DNA of 14,742 bases from the NCBI GenBank assembly GCA_034003585.1, contig JAVEYH010000089.1, positions 1 through 14,742 on the forward strand, read 5' to 3'. The translations under genes and the position numbers were made by a program. Shown in pieces: positions 14,555 through 14,742 of this stretch (positions are counted from its first letter, which is position 1; every line of letters starts with the position of its first letter). This DNA is from JAPXSY01 sp034003585. Lineage in GTDB: Bacteria; Verrucomicrobiota; Kiritimatiellia; RFP12; UBA1067. The notes below the pieces were generated by a model. The model was given only the letters and a program-made list of their open reading frames with translations. It made no database searches and was not told where the DNA came from.

Positions 14555-14742
14555 CTATTTTGAGTTGCCGCCCCCTTCGCGGGACAGCTCTTCAAAATAG
14601 CGTTTTACCAGTTCTCGATATTCGGCCGGTGTTTTTTTGAGCATCTCCCCGTAGGCCTCCGAGTCCATTTCGCCGCGAAAGCGGATCCACGCCGGGTTGA
14701 GCGGCACGCGGCGCGCGGCGTCCTGACCGCCCGCGCCGCGTC
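14555..14742 (-). CDS. C-terminal end of an unrecognised protein (5' part beyond window)
   Basis: A frame open from the right edge gives the last 61 residues before a TAG stop at 14557-14555. The tail is charged and helical: NPAWIRFRGEMDSEAYGEM, then TPAEYRELVKRYFEELSREG. The segment EYRELVKRYFEEL resembles the ends of large envelope or von Willebrand/DUF4175-like proteins of the PVC group, but this is an impression from a short stretch. The codon pattern (G/C at third positions) fits real coding sequence. It ends 106 bases before the oxidoreductase start. Confidence 0.6.
   Translation of the reverse strand, partial: RGAGGQDAARRVPLNPAWIRFRGEMDSEAYGEMLKKTPAEYRELVKRYFEELSREGGGNSK

Noticed and set aside
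14449..14595. 49-residue N-terminal extension of the Gfo/Idh/MocA protein
   Set aside because: It contains the extended -10 promoter and overlaps the stop of the upstream gene. The Tat signal and AGGAG site mark the inner GTG start.

Overview
The window is a GC-rich stretch that is almost entirely protein-coding. It holds nine gene calls: seven complete genes and an open frame at one end on the minus strand, one complete gene on the plus strand, and the tail of a further minus-strand gene at the right edge. No rRNA, tRNA, CRISPR array, transposase or phage gene was seen, and no gene-free stretch exceeds 200 bases. The gene content (a Tat-exported Gfo/Idh/MocA oxidoreductase, secreted beta-helix and SGNH proteins, several exported carbohydrate-active enzymes, and no SusC/SusD pair) suggests a polysaccharide-degrading member of the PVC superphylum, such as Kiritimatiellota, Lentisphaerota or Verrucomicrobiota. 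That assignment rests on gene style only and is an inference.

Layout from right to left, following minus-strand transcription. At 14742-14555 is the C-terminal end of an unrecognised protein. At 14448-13036 is an exported Gfo/Idh/MocA oxidoreductase, followed by an exported GH106-like glycosidase (12937-10424). A plus-strand multipass membrane protein of unknown function (9363-10367) converges on the glycosidase gene. It diverges from a nickel-type ECF importer operon: S component NikMN (9163-8123), T component NikQ (8097-7294) and ATPase NikO (7297-6551). Next come a two-headed SGNH/GDSL esterase (6419-4530), a secreted right-handed beta-helix protein (4409-2298), and a secreted fusion of a glycerophosphodiester phosphodiesterase domain to a GH127-type beta-L-arabinofuranosidase domain (2212 to beyond base 1).

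Two functional blocks emerge. One is exported carbohydrate degradation: GH106-like, GH127, beta-helix and esterase proteins plus an exported oxidoreductase. This combination resembles enzymes used on pectin side chains, but the substrate is not proven. The other is high-affinity metal uptake. The importer promoter is overlapped by an inverted repeat, GTGTTAt-N13-GTAACAC, very close to a NikR operator type, which argues for nickel rather than cobalt. Several start codons were moved downstream of the longest frame because Shine-Dalgarno sequences, signal peptides or promoters support the inner start.

The points most worth a second look are the NikR-like operator, the phosphodiesterase-GH127 fusion, the esterase whose first SGNH domain has lost its catalytic serine (Pro55), a 12-base element shared upstream of two secreted-enzyme genes, and the unknown membrane protein divergent from the nickel operon.
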